Counted from the stretch's first letter, positions 24,416-37,113 are shown. The stretch is 64,000 nt of DNA from Voacanga thouarsii (GCA_026120185.1 JANUWF010001783.1:527001-591000), one strand, 5' to 3'. Made by a program: numbers and translations. The notes: generated from the letters alone by a model not told the origin.

Positions 24416-27400
24416 ATGGACCAATCATGGATTGACTCAAAGGACCGTTTAGGTGACGAATATAATAAGGGTTTGGATACGTTTATAGAATTTGCATTGA
24501 GAGACAAACATAATGGAGCTAAAATCTATTATCCATGTATGAAGTGTCAGAATAGATACTTTTATAGTGCAATAGAAATCAAACGACATTGTCAAATGTA
24601 GGGTTTCATGTGTTGGTATAAAAAACGAAGCACTTATGGGGAAACATACGTACTTTCTAGTAGTACAAATATTAATATTTCTTCACTAGACAATGTATAG
24701 GGGGATGATATGGTTGGGATGATTCAAGATGCTATTGGGATAAATGAGCACCAGAATACAAATGAAGAGCCTGAAGATTTGAGAGAGATAATTAAACTAT
24801 TAGAAGAGGTAAATGTGGCATTGTATCTGAGTTGTACAAATTTTCTTCTTGTCATTTATCATGAGATGGTTACACTGGAAAGTACTGAATGGGTGGTCGA
24901 ATAAGTTTGTTGACATGCTACTTGAACTTCTAACAGATGCTTTCAGTGAGATGGACATGAAAATTGCTAAAAATTACTATGAGGCTGGTAAGATTACGAA
25001 TGTGTTAGGAATGGAATGTAACGTACGGGATGCTTGTCCAAATAATTGTATGATATACAGGGGGGAAAATAAGGCAATTATTTATTATAGGGTGTATAAT
25101 GCTCCAAGGTACAAAAAAGAGGGTAGTATCGTTGCATATAAACGTGTTAGGTATTTTTCGTTAACTTTAAGGTTGAAGTGATTATTCATGTCTCGCAAAA
25201 CTACTTCTCTTATGAGGTGGCACGAAGAAGGTCGTGTGAAAGATGGAGTCTATAGGCACCTAGTTGATTCAAGGGCCTGGAAAAAGTTTGATGAATTGCA
25301 TCTAGAATTTAACGGCGATTGTTAGAATGTAAGGCTTGGTCTGGCCTCAGATGGATTTAGTCCATTTTTAAATATGCACATACCACAATTTGCCACCTTG
25401 GCTATGCATAAAGCAATCGTATTTTATATTGTCAACTCTTATTAATGGGCCTAAGAGTTTAGGGAACAAGATTGATATTTTTATGCAACCATTAATCGAA
25501 GAGTTGAAAGAATTGTGGCATGACAGTGTAATGACATATGATGCAGAAGCAAAAGAGATGTTTCATTTGAGTGCAACTATTATGTGGACTATAAGTGATT
25601 TTCCTGCTTATGGAAATCTATCTAGTTATAGTGTTCACACTAAGAGAGCGTGTCCGATTTGTAGTGTTAATTGCTTAGCTTACCGCTTGTCTAATGGGGG
25701 TAAATATTGCTTCTTACACCATTATAGATTTCTTGACCAGTCACATAAGCTCTGTAGGGATAAAGTGTCTTTCTATGGTGGAATAGAAACACGACAAGCA
25801 CCAACAAGGTGCACGAGGGCTGAAATATTGACACAACTTGGGGGTTGTTTAACAAAATATGAAATAGATGATGTGAAAATCAGAATCCAGCCTGATTATG
25901 AACGGAAGTTTGGCATAAATTCTTCACTTGGAAGAAGAAAAGTATATTTTGGGAGTTGCCACATTGTGAGAGCAATTTGATGAGGCACAATCTTGACATG
26001 ATGCACATAGAGAAATTTTTTTCGAATAATCTATTGTATACAATATTAGGTGATAGTAGTTCTTCGAAAGGTAACTTGAAAGCTCGTCAGGACTTACAAA
26101 TCATGAATATTAGAAAGTTTCTACACCCCATTTTAAAGCCCTTCGGATCTGGACATAGTTTGCCACCAGCTCTTACACAATGAGTAAGTTTGAAGTTAAA
26201 ATCTTCTTGACAGTTTTGAAAGAATTGAGAGTTCCCAATGGCTACTGTTCTAATATTTCTTGATGGGTAAACATGAGAAGAAAGACTTTGGGAGATATGA
26301 AAGGTCATGATTCTCACATTTTACTCCAACAATTAATCCCATTGGCTGCCCACACAACTTTGCCAAGGAATGTTGTACAATTATTGATTGAGATTGCTTC
26401 ATGTTTTAGACAGTTGTGCGCAAAGGTTAACAAGGAGAGACATCTTGAGTAGCTTCAAGACTGATTCGCAGTTATAATATGTCTCCTTGAGAAGACATTC
26501 ATCCCAAGTTTCTTTGACATAATGGAACATTTACTGATACATTTAGCAGAAGATGCATTGTTAGCTAGCCTAGTATAATGTCGATGGATGTTTCCGGTTG
26601 AAAAGTACTTAAAAATACTAAAGTGTTATGTACGTAATCGTGCTCAACCGGAAGGTTCGGTTGCTAGCGGGTATTTAATAGAGGAATGTATGACATTTGT
26701 GTCAAGATATCTAGATGATGTTGAGAGCAAAGAGGATAGGCCCCCGAGATACGTTGATAATGACAATGAGAAGGGTAAACTAATTGGAAACGGAACTGAT
26801 GTAATATTTGATCGTACTACTTTTATGCAAGCACACCGGTGGGTTCTAGCCAACTCCAACATCCTTAAACCATATAGAGAGTTAGTTTTCTTTTCAATTG
26901 CTTATATATAATTTTATGCATTTATGTATATAAATATTCATACTAAACTCCCACGTGTAACATATACAGCCTCCATATGTCTGTTATAAATAGAGAGCAT
27001 CCGAGAGCTCAGTTACATGACAAACAACGTATTCACTCTCAAACATTTCACACTTGGCTCAAGTGTTATGTAAATTATGCTTCTATGCAAAAAATGCTAA
27101 ACAATTACTTCAAACATATTAAGTTGGTGGAACTTATATTATTATTGCCCGTGTGCTTCATATAGGTTGAAAGGAATGAAGAATGTCCTGATATTCTTAT
27201 TGAAGTTAGAAAGCTTGCTAGTGGTCCTTTTAATCAAGGAAAGCGTTATAATGCATGCAACATGAATAGGTTTCGATTTCGTACAATAACCTATGAGGCT
27301 AATAAGTCCACTCAGAATTCTGGTGTTATGTGTAGAGCTGACACTATGAGCTACGCTAGCCCACGAGATAGGAATCCCATAGCGAGTGATGTCAACTACT

Positions 27401-27830
27401 ATGGGGTGCTTATTGATATCATCATGATCTGATATTATAATTAGTTGAAATTTCTATCATTTAAATATGATTGGGTCAATGTGCATCGGGGTGTCAAAGT
27501 TGATGACCTCTAGTTCACTTTGGTGAATCTTGAGTTTTTGTTGTACCGGGAAAAGTGAGAGATGGATGAGCCATTCATACTAATAAATCAAGTAGAGCAA
27601 GTTTGGTATTCTCATTCTCCTAGAGAGAGAGACTGGCATATGGTAATGTCAATGATGAGAAGAGATAACTTCAACGTGTACTCAAGGGACCATGACATAG
27701 AAATGCTTCCGACAAAGTAATTAGATTCTCGTCATGTTTCACGTGAAGTAGATGTCGTATGGGTTAGGGGTGTTATTTTTGGGGAGGAAGTGGATTTAGC
27801 TGGTAAAATGACACAAGCAGGTAAATGTAT
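24416..27830 (+). pseudogene. TNP2-type CACTA transposase, broken
   Basis: Starts at ATG 24416 (MDQSWIDSKDRLGDEY...), the transposase-associated domain at the N-terminus of plant CACTA transposases. It continues through frameshifts into the TNP2 core: VLNGWSNKFVDMLLELL at about 24875, DACPNNCMIY at about 25030, MPPWLCIKQSYFILSTLI at 25390, DFPAYGNLS at about 25600 and KRACPIC. Next comes a DUF4218-like region (EKYLKILKCYVRNRAQPEGS, 26600) and a DUF4216-like region (YYGVLIDIIMI, KYDWVNVHRGVKVDD, 27400-27520). Several stops (24601, 24700, 25181, 25323, 25978, 26181 and a dense cluster at 26200-26560) and frame changes make it nonfunctional. The domain order matches intact plant elements, so the gene is whole in extent but dead. 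Confidence 0.88.
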
Positions 27831-27966
27831 TTTATATATTTCTCAAGTGTTTTGTATATATTTATTTGATTAAATTTATGTTTTTACATTTTTTTTTATA
27901 ATTTGAATAAATCCATGAATTTATCTATAATTATTAATGTCATGTTTATTTTTTGCACTTTGCAAA

Positions 27967-29830
27967 TGGTGAACAAACGATTTCGGCGTACATCGATGCA
28001 AGATGCTATAACAGTATCGAGGTCAGGGGCTAGTTCTTCACAAGCAGCAGAGAGATCTACTAGCATAGTAGTTGCAGCTACTTCTGGTGATGGTCCTAAT
28101 ACAATAGTTCCTGTAGCTACTTCTAGTGCAGGTCCTAGTAGCACCCCATCTGCAGCTACTTCTGGTGTGGCTCCATCTACAACAGTACTTACTTCTTCAG
28201 GACCTAGAGCCTAAGGTTTATGTTAATTTATTATTTTTTTAGTACTATACATACAATACTGTTGATTAATTTTTACATATCAGTATTTGGTAAATATTTA
28301 AATTGTTATTTATAGGTTCTTTATCTAGAGCTAGTCGAGGGGGGGAAAGTTACCCCTTGGGTGGGATGAACCAGGCTTCAGGAAGTACGACGCTGGAGTT
28401 AACTAGCACGGAGGACTTATAGGGGTGGATGCTTCTCACTTCAGTTCCGTAGCAGGTTGTTTTGAACGAATGAGCAATAGAATTCCTTTGAATTGTAGGA
28501 ATTGGCGTTCTATACCTCAAAGAATGAAGGATTCTGTGTGGGAAGAAATACAGGTAAATAAATTTCTTACTAACTCTGAGAAAAGTCTCCCCAATTAAAA
28601 GTTCAGTTTGTTAACAATTTATATTTTATCTAATCACTTATGTGTTTAACACGTGTAAGGACAACACAACTATGCCACCTGAGGGACATACTGTCACAAT
28701 GAAGATGCTTTGTGCAGATTGGAAAGATCACAAATCCAAGCTCAAGCGTAGATACTATATTCCTTTCCAGCATACCACAAAGCCTACTACTTGTGGAGAT
28801 AGAAGGGTCGACGAAGATCAGTAGAGGATGTTAGTTGATTATTGGCGTTTAGAGGATGTGCAGATCATATAATTAGCTCTATTAGACTTTTTATATTGTG
28901 AAGTTGTTTACGTATATAAGATGGTTATGGTATGTTTTTGTTACATATTAACTACGTTGTTAATTTATAGGCGGAGGCTATGTAGAACAGCTAGAATCGA
29001 TCACATATTACATATCCACCAGCCATAAGAAGGATGCCACATTCTGTAATACTTGATTAGGCATTTAGATTATGGTGTATGCTATTATTTTATCTTTATT
29101 AGTAGATTGTAAAAAAATTCTTATTTTTACAAATATTATCTAATTAACTATTGCTCATGTTTACAGAGGGCCTCACAAGGCCAGTCGATGTTACAGTATG
29201 GTATGTTTCTTGCAACACGAAGGTGGCGTGGTTGGCAGGTTGATGGTTTGACTGCTGGTATGATTATAAGGCCTTTTTAATGCTTTACTTTGCTGAATTG
29301 TTAAAATATGACAAAATAAATATATTAACTTTAATATTAATTTAATATATATTAATTTAATATGTATGTTATTTCTTAATTTTGTAGGACTGATTAGAGG
29401 CAGAGTGGCAGGCACTTCCTTACTTTGAGCACACTGAGGAGGTGAAGGATCGGATTTTTCAACGCATTTTCAGTCCTGACATGAAGGGTCGTGTCAGGGA
29501 AAGGGACTAACACCAATCGTAATTAGACATTCATCCAGCTATTCTACTATGGTTGAGGAGGCTATCAGAATGCAGGTTGAGACACGTATCTAGGCTATGC
29601 AAGTCGAGATGGAGGCACATATGGAGGCACGTGTAGAGGCTATGCAAGCCGAGATGGAGGCACGTTTGGAATTAGCTCTATCCCGCAGAGCTGACATAGG
29701 TGCATTTGTCACAATTCCTAGACCTCCAACTAGTGCCTCTACGGCCTCTCTCGGTGTTGGTTCTACATCTCGTCCCCATGGATAACCTGAAACTCCTAAT
29801 GCTAATGCTGTTGGTGATCAGCAAGATTGA
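27967..29830 (+). pseudogene. Second CACTA ORF (TNPA/TNP1-like, plant transposase PF03004-like), broken
   Basis: Begins at ATG 27967 (MVNKRFRRTSMQDAIT) with a Ser/Thr/Ala-rich low-complexity segment. Later pieces include FERMSNRIPLNCRNWRSIPQ (about 28465-28530) and MLCADWKDHKSKLKRRYY (about 28700). The C-terminal part is charged and repetitive with MEA.METRL/EAMQAEME repeats (29570-29690), likely a coiled coil. This order of charged or serine-rich N-terminus, basic core and coiled coil is usual for the second protein of plant CACTA elements, which binds subterminal repeats. Stops and intron-like gaps (28215-28320, 28560-28650, 28880-28970) break it. Family call is from general resemblance only. 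Confidence 0.65.
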
Positions 29831-30034
29831 GTCAATTTTTTTCACTATTGTTGTGTATGAGTATTTGAGATTGATACATTTTATTTCCACCTTTTTCTAT
29901 ATGTACTATTGCTTTTCCTTGTACACATTTTAGTTTCATTTCAGTTTATTTATAGTTTGATTGATGTTGGCTTTGCTGATGAGTTTGATTGATGTATATG
30001 AGTTTTTTTTTTGTTCATTTCGGTCTAACCATCG

Positions 30035-30496
30035 TTTTTACTTATGGTCGCAATTACTAAGTATTTGCGACGGTTACAACCGTCATAATTACTATCGTCG
30101 CAAGATTTATTGTCACGGTTATAATTATGACGGTTGGATATCGTCCCAAATACTTAGCAATTGCAATGGTTAGGGCCGTCGCAAATAATCATCGCAATTA
30201 ACAAGTATTTGCGACGGTTTAAAACCATTGTATTTACAGAATAATTGCGACTGTTTTTTCACAAAATACGACGGTTCGCAAAATATCAACCTGGGGGAGT
30301 AATTGCGACGCTTTTTCTTGACCGTTATATTTACACTGTTGCATTAGATAAATACGATGGTTTTTTTTGGCATTTTTATTAAAAACAACGGCATTATATA
30401 CGACAGTCGAGAAACCGTCGTTTATAGCAAAAACGATGGTATTTTCTCAAATATGACAATTTTTTGGCATCGTATTTACCTGAATTATTAGTAATG
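30035..30496. repeat. Right subterminal repeats of the decayed CACTA element
   Basis: More than ten copies of GCGACGGTT / AACCGTCGTA-like motifs in both orientations, ending near CGTATTTACCTGAATTATTAG. They match the left block at 21936-22170. Confidence 0.8.
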
Positions 30497-33340
30497 CAAG
30501 TCTTTACAAACTGTACCATCGAAGTGTTTCAACATGAATCGTGCTTGATACCGCAATTGTCACAAATGCTACTTTTGTTATCGATATAGGCTATTGTGTT
30601 GGCGGCAACTTGATCCTGACTAAATCAAGTTACTATGCTTTATCAACCACACAAGTACAAAACAAAATGCAAGTAAAGAAGTCAAGAAGAAGAGAAGACA
30701 AGAACAATTACGGGCTCCAACCAACCTTGAACTTTCATGAATGAATGGACATGATTAGAAGAGACAAATGACAAACCTTTATAGTTACAAGCAATCATTC
30801 AACCTATACTACACTTCCTTCTAAAGTTTATTTAAGTCTCATACATTTTCTCTACAAAGAGCTCTCTACAACAATGATGAATGAGCTAATATGTATTATA
30901 ACTGTATGCTTAAGCTATTTATAGAATTTCCTTGGAATAGCCCTCAAGCAACTAGCAATATGACTCCGTCTTGGACTTAGATAGGTGGAGTTTATCCCTA
31001 AGTCTTCAAAAGATCTCTACCGTCATATCAACCTATCAGATAGGACCTTCTCCTTAATCTATCAAGATAAGTCCTTTAACTTACTCTTGAATAAGACTTC
31101 TCCCCTACCACTTCCACGTGGCCCAAGCCCACGAATCAATTTGTAGGTTTGCATTCCAATCTGAGGTCTATGCGTGCCTCACATCTGTCTAGCTAGATGT
31201 ATAACTTAGTTAGCCCACCAATGTGTACACTGTTTATATTTACACATGTGTACACTGTTATATTTACTTTGTACCCTAATATTTTGATCAATTTTAAGAA
31301 TTGTATTGATCATAACTAGTTAATAGTCCTCTTGACTGTTAACTAAAGAACTACCTTGTACATATATTTTGATCAATATTAATTCATTTACATTTTCATA
31401 AAAAAAAAAAAAAGAAGAGTTAGCCCACCAAACCTTAGTCCATCTCTTTAATAAGTCTAGGAACCTTACCTGCCTTGGCCTTGGTTCCCTACCTCATAGC
31501 CTCTCTTGCATCCAAGTCGCCTCTGTAGTTCATCCATAATGTCCTAGCAGCAACATCAGACAATGGTTTTGGCTCGTGAGTGGTTCAAGCGTCATCTCGC
31601 ATGCTTTTGGGTCAAACTAAGGGTCTAACAGATAACATTTAGAATTATTTTCAAATATTTGGAAGGTGCGATGTATTTTGTGCAATATACTTATATTTCA
31701 TTGATGGTTTGTTTAAACTTTAGTATTAAATCAAATATGCGTGTGGATGATAATTTGGAATTGCTATCTCTAGAGTCAAGTATGTGGATGATAAAAGCTA
31801 ACTGGATTCAATGATCGAGTTTAAATCAACTCTCATTTTGGTTAAGATAATTCAAAAACTTGTTGTTCAATTTTGTGTTGTTCAAAGATATCATTCAAAG
31901 CCAGTTTTGTCGTGCACCGCACTTAAGCCTTGTGGAGTTCTTCTGGGTAGCCATAGAAGACAAAAGATGTCTATGATGATAATATCTTCATCCAAGATAG
32001 AAGTTGCATCAATGTTATGTCATCGTCTTGGTTATTTGAAGTCGGTGTATTACATCAAACACTTCCATTTAGTGGTGGTTCTGAAGTCTTATGAAGTTCT
32101 TGATATAGATGCCTCCAGCAACCACCCCCCCCCCCGCCCAACAAAAAAAAGAAAAAAAAAGTGCGAAATAGACATCAAGGTCTGGAGTCCTCCATTTTGA
32201 GCTAATCTTAAATCCTTTTGGCATTCGGGTTTTTACTTGGATAAGTATATATCGCTTTGCGACCGTTTTTAGAAGTTTTAATTACCAAAAAAAAAAAAAG
32301 AACTAATGTTTTTCATCTTGAGCTATAATCCTAATACAGCAACATCAAGGAAAGAGGCAAGATTAAAAAACAGAAAGGACGAATATAATATCTATATTTG
32401 ATGTTTGAACCAGTTTTATTTTTGATTAACACGCCGGAACTTCACATGATGGAAGTAAATAAAGAAAAATTTATTCCACCAGCTGTCTTTTGTTGTGTTG
32501 TTTTTTCCACTTTGGCATCGATGTCCAATGTAGTCAATTGGTATACCGCTGCACCGGTTTGAAAACACCCATTAAAGGTTATTAAATTGCAGAAATAAAC
32601 AGATACAAATAATGGAGAGGGAACTTCACCAATTCCGTAAAGAATGAATTCACCTCAATAACAAGCGTTAAAAGGTTCTCTATGCATGGAAATGACAAAT
32701 CATACTCCATTACATGACAATAGGATGTGCACAGAGCATAAATATAATAAGTATAAAGTTCAATATAACTAATAATTTGGTAAAAGATTAATATTACGAA
32801 TAGGTACATCCATCTCAGTGTCAATTTTATGTTTGATTAAATATGAGACATCTTGCTTGTATGTATAAAATACTCATTTTATAAATAAGTAAAAATACAC
32901 TTTTATATTATGACTCTTTACAATAATTTAATTTTAATATGTAGGTTCATATGTACATATGCTATCGTGGAAAACGATTTTGGAATCAGCGTCACAAGTC
33001 AAAGAGTACAAAGTCTGATAGCATGGGCATGAACTCGCATATCCCATTCAAAATAAGGTTTCCTATTTTGTCCTCTATGCTCTTCGACATTTGTGTTTCG
33101 ATTTATTCAATCCTTTGCATTATGACAATATCTTTTTTTTTTCTTTTATTTTTTTGCAGATGGATCTGTGACCTCCGCCCCACAGATACAAAAGGATAGA
33201 GTCGTTAGTCCTGTTGCGGGAAATTTTTATATACACTCGGTATACGTACATCAAATATATTGTATACTTATATCATTTACAGATGAAATTATATATAACA
33301 TTTGTTATATAACTTTCATTGCAAGTGGTATAATTGTCTA
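30497..33340. other. No gene recognised upstream of the P450
   Basis: AT-rich sequence with small direct repeats (TGTGTACACTGTT at about 31225 and 31248), short poly-A runs (31395, 32290) and a C11/A9 stretch near 32128-32160. The longest open frame (31811-32200) has no recognisable motif and ends in low-complexity Pro/Lys sequence. It may hold very old repeat remnants. Confidence 0.5.
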
Positions 33341-33347
33341 ATATACC

Positions 33348-33355
33348 TATATATA
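33348..33355 (+). promoter_or_regulatory. Candidate TATA box of the P450 gene
   Basis: TATATATA lies 84 bases upstream of the chosen ATG, a usual distance for a short plant 5' leader. Other TATA-like strings exist nearby (33223-33232, 33364-33370), so the assignment is tentative. Confidence 0.35.
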
Positions 33356-33438
33356 CTGGGTGCATATAAGAATGTACTGCAGTAGTGGAAAGTCATAAAT
33401 CTAAGAGAAGACAGTATAGAGTCAATAGAGAGAAAACA

Positions 33439-35776
33439 ATGTATAGTTCTTCAGGAATATTATTGTTGCAGCAAATCTTTGGCACAATTTTGTTGCATCC
33501 AGTGGTTTTTTCACTGTTTCCTGTAATCTTGTTTTGGTGTTTCTTCAAATGGTTTTCCACACCAACTGTGAAAAAAAACCTGCCACCATCACCGAGAGGA
33601 ATTCCAATTTTAGGAAATCTCCATCAGCTGAGCTCATTGCCTCACCATCCTCTCCATTCTATGGCTCTAAAACATGGACCTGTGATGCTTCTGCAATTTG
33701 GCAGTGTTCCAACTGTGGTAGTTTCATCAGCTGATGCAGCCAGCCAGGTCATGAAAACCCATGATCTGATTTTCTCCGATAGGCCTTATTCAAGCATCGC
33801 AGCTCGGCTTCTCTACAACAATAAGGATATTTCAGTGGCACCTTATGGTGAATACTGGAGGCAATTGAAGAGTGTGTGCGTTCTTCAGCTTCTCCGTAAC
33901 AAAAAAGTTCATGAGTTTCGGGCCATCAGGGAGGAAGAAATAGCCCTGATGATGGAAAAGATTAAGGGGTTTTCTTCTTCTTCGTCTCCTGTGAACTTGA
34001 GCGAAATGTTTATGTCGATCAAGAATGATATTGTCTGCAGATCAGCTTTTGGCAGAAAGTATGGCGAAGGAGAAAGTGGGAAGAAGTTTAGGCTTCTGTT
34101 GAGTGAATTCTGCAGTTGCTTGGAAGTCCATATGTTGGAGCATTCGTTCCATGGCTCGAATGGATTAATCGTGTCAATGGTTTAGATGCTAGAGTTTCCC
34201 GTGTAGCCAAAGATCTCGATCTTTTCCTGGATAGTGTGGTTCAAAAACGTCTGGACAATGGATTTGGATCTTCCAGTGGTGAAGCAAATCGGAGTGAAAG
34301 TGGAGAAGATTTTCTTGACATCATGCTCAGGGTTCACAAGGATAATTCAACGGGTGTATCAATTGATAGAGTCAGTGTGAAAGCTGTAATATTGGTAGGC
34401 ACCATTTTTCTCCCTCTGAACAATTAATTTGTACTCAAGCTGCCACGGAATTTGCCATATGGTACCATGCAACACTGTCACGGGATGATAGTAAGAATAC
34501 CTTAATTAGCTGATTTTCTCACTCACCTAATAATTTTCATCTTCAGCCTCAGTCCACAATTGTCATATTTTACCTATCTCACTCACCTACTCCATCAAAA
34601 AGCATTACCTCATAATTATTTTCTTTTCAGAAAGCATTATCTATGTTTTTTTTTTTTTTTTTTGACAAGATCAACAATCATGTGGCTGATAGGACAATAA
34701 TTATGAAAAAAGACAAATAAAAGACACCAATAATCAAAGCAGCCATGTGAAAATTTTAAAAAAGTGTTCTAGTAACTATCTGTTTGAACTTTTGGATTTC
34801 AGAGTCTTCATTAATGTGATCAGTTGATACAATCTGATAGTGCCAGAAATGACTCTTTGAATCTGATATTTTGGCGTTATCAACTTAGCACTTTCTTCTC
34901 ATGGGAGAAAAGGTCTTCCTATGGAATTGCCCTGTGTGCGGGTTGCAGGCCTATGTAGAATTTCCGATGGTCTAGCAATGCCTTAGAAATAAATCTAATT
35001 CTCATAGATTATTACAGGCATATATATCGCTAAAGACTACTAACCTTTAACCTGAACTCATCAATGTTAAAAACGTCCAGGAGATGAGATCTTGCCAGCA
35101 TTAAATGTAACAAGAATCGGGAACTTTCTTTCTGGCCATTGTTAATATTTTGTTCACTTTGCAGGGTGTATTTTCTGCAGGAACTCATACAACGGCCACG
35201 GTAGCAGAATGGGCAATGGTGGAGCTGATTAGACACCCCAATGTCATGAAGGAATTGCAAAACCAAGTGAGAGGAATTCTCAGTGGCAAAGATTACATAA
35301 CCGATAATGACCTCGAAAAGATGTCTTATCTGAAGGCAGTGATAAAGGAAACTCTTCGTCTCCATCCTCCAATTCCATTACTTGTTCCAAGAGAAGCCAG
35401 ACAAGACACAGAAATAATGGGATATCATGTTGCAGCAGGATCAACGGTGATGATCAATGCTTGGGCTATCGGGAGAGATCCTGCATCGTGGGACAAACCG
35501 GAGGACTTCTTGCTTGAGAGATTCTTGAATTCCTCCATAGATTATAAAGGACTAGATTTTCAGTTAATTCCATTTGGTGCTGGCAGAAGGGGTTGCCCTG
35601 GAATTGCATTTGCAATGGCGAGTAATGAACTGGTGCTAGCAAATCTTGTGCACAGATTTGACTGGCAATTGCCTAATGGTGCAAAAGGGGAGGATTTGGA
35701 TATGACTGAACGCCCTGGAGTTTCAATTCAGAGGAAAAATCCTCTTCTTGCTGTTGCTACTCCATTTTCTATCTAG
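33439..35776 (+). pseudogene. Cytochrome P450, CYP71-type, with one exon 1 frameshift
   Basis: ER-anchored haem monooxygenase of plant secondary metabolism; substrate unknown. ATG 33439 (context AAACAATGT) opens with a hydrophobic anchor (residues about 5-36), then the proline hinge PPSPRGIPILGN (49-60) and helix C WRQLKS (Trp140). Exon 1 ends at 34394 and exon 2 starts at 35165: one phase-0 intron, GTAGGC...TTGCAG, 770 bp, at the usual CYP71 site before the I-helix. Exon 2 has AGTHTT, KETLR, PEDF.LERF and the haem loop PFGAGRRGCPG with its Cys, and stops at 35774-35776. Total is about 520 codons, normal for the family. Between 34111 and 34115 five bases stand where six are expected, so the frame shifts from SEF... 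to LLGSPYVGAFVPWLEW. The I-helix acidic residue (usually Asp or Glu in AGT[D/E]TT) is His. Either a young pseudogene or a sequencing error; all other parts are intact. Confidence 0.9.
34395..35164 (+). other. Intron of the P450 gene
   Basis: GT at 34395, AG at 35163-35164, phase 0. The boundaries join ...KAVIL to GVFSAGTHTT, the conserved single-intron position of CYP71-clade genes. It contains a T-rich run at 34646-34663. Confidence 0.9.
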
Positions 35777-35975
35777 TCTTCCCCTTTTTTGGATGAAAAC
35801 TTTGTATTGTATCTATCTTTTTCTTCGTTCATTAGCATATTTTGCAATAATTTTCCTCGCTTTTGCATTGTATACAGATATTGTATTTTTTATAGAAAAG
35901 CTATTGATTGAAGGAAATTTGGTGCATTTACCAGACAGTGAAGGCTTGATATGTTTTTCGATTGGGGGACTGTAG

Positions 35976-36103
35976 TGTTGAACGGGTATTTATAATTAGC
36001 ATTGGCCAGTGGGCCGGTTCGACCCACCAGACCGGCGTGTCGAGCAGAACTGGGCTCTGCTTGAGGGCTAAACCGGCCACTGTTCACCGGGCCGGTCCCA
36101 ACA
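35976..36103 (+). repeat. Possible 128-bp mini-LTR with primer binding site
   Basis: Begins TGTTGAACGGG and ends GGTCCCAACA, followed at once by AGTGGTATTAGAGCCAC, close to a tRNA-iMet primer binding site. The body is GC-rich with ACCGG/CCGGT inverted words. TG...CA ends plus primer binding site are the hallmarks of an LTR, and very short LTRs occur in plant TRIM/SMART elements. No second copy is seen here, so it remains a candidate. Confidence 0.4.
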
Positions 36104-36407
36104 AGTGGTATTAGAGCCACTTGTGTGTTCAAAGATTCATATTTTATTTTCTTTCCTCTTTCTATATACTTGTGTGTTCTTCCAGTTGCCCATTCCAACA
36201 AGTGGTATTAGAGTCAGGTTCCAGTTCTGACTTAGGAGAAGAGCAAAGTTTGAGCCTAGGGAGGAGTTGGGAGAAGAGTAAGGTTCGGGCCTAGGGAGGA
36301 GAGAAAAGGAGCAGGAGGTGCTTCATCAACAGTTCTAAGTAAGAGAGAGAAAGAAGAACAAAAACATCTACCATCTTGATGGTCATTCCTTGAAGAAGCA
36401 ACTTGAA

Positions 36408-36733
36408 GGAAGTAAAACGAAAAAAAAAAGCAACAAAGAAGAAGATTTCAAGGATTGGGAATAGAGTTAGATTTTCAGATTTTGTTGTAATTTGGAAAAT
36501 TGAGAAAATGGAGGATTTGTTGAGTTTTTTCTCAATCCCACATGGGATAACTTAAAAAAAGGGTAAGGAAGGAAGTAAAACGAAAAAAAAAAGCAACAAA
36601 GAAGAAGACTACAAGGATTGGGAATAGAGTTAGATTTTCAGATTTTGTTGTAATTTGGAAAATTGAGAAAATGGAGGATTTGTTGAGTTTTTTCTCAATC
36701 CCACATGGGATAACTTAAAAAAAGGATAAGGAA
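36408..36733. repeat. 163-bp direct tandem duplication across the internal/LTR border
   Basis: 36408-36570 is repeated at 36571-36733 with one or two changes. Each copy includes GGAAGTAAAACGAAAA, GGATTGGGAATAGAG and the LTR start TGTTGAG (36518 and 36681). This gives the element two apparent LTR starts. Confidence 0.92.
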
Positions 36734-37113
36734 GGATTTCCCTATAAATAGATTACTGTTACTTTGGGGAGAGGACACCAACTCATTAAGTTTAGTAAAT
36801 TGGGAGATTTTTTGGTTTTGAGTTATTTTGTGAGGGTTTGTAATTTTGTTCATTCAAAAATTCCATGGTGGAGTGTTTCCCTTTGAGGTTGTAGATGTAG
36901 GTTTAATTGAGAGACCGAACCATGTTAAAAAAAATTGAGGTTTTGTAATTTTGTCCATCCAAAAATTACATAGTGGAGTGTTCCTTTCGGGGTCGTGGAT
37001 GTAGGTCTAATTAAGAGATCAAACCACGTTAAATTTTTGTATTCTGTTTTATTTATTTATTTTCTTTCCTCTTTCTATATACTTGTATGTTGCTTCCGTT
37101 GCCCATCCCAACA
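36681..37113 (+). repeat. Complete LTR of the TRIM-like element
   Basis: 433 bp, TGTTGAG...CCCAACA, ending one base before the primer-site region. It contains the TATA-like CCTATAAATA at 36741 and an internal near-duplication of a GAGTGTT...GTAGGT...TTAA module at 36870-37040. Confidence 0.75.

Larger units (their letters stand above)
21918..30496 (+). mobile_element. Decayed full-size CACTA (En/Spm) transposon
   Basis: Both ends carry repeated ACGACGGTT / AACCGTCGTA motifs (21936-22170 and 30035-30475). Between them lie a TNP2-type transposase gene and a second ORF in the usual CACTA order. The termini are eroded (CAACTATGAC on the left, TTAGTAATG on the right), so limits are accurate to about 10-20 bases and the 3-bp TSD is unproven. 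The subterminal motif differs from that of the 13185-19913 element, so these are two separate CACTA families. Confidence 0.8.

Noticed and set aside
31811..32200. 129-codon plus-strand frame
   Set aside because: No recognisable motif, ends in a C/A homopolymer-coded Pro/Lys tail, no gene-like context.
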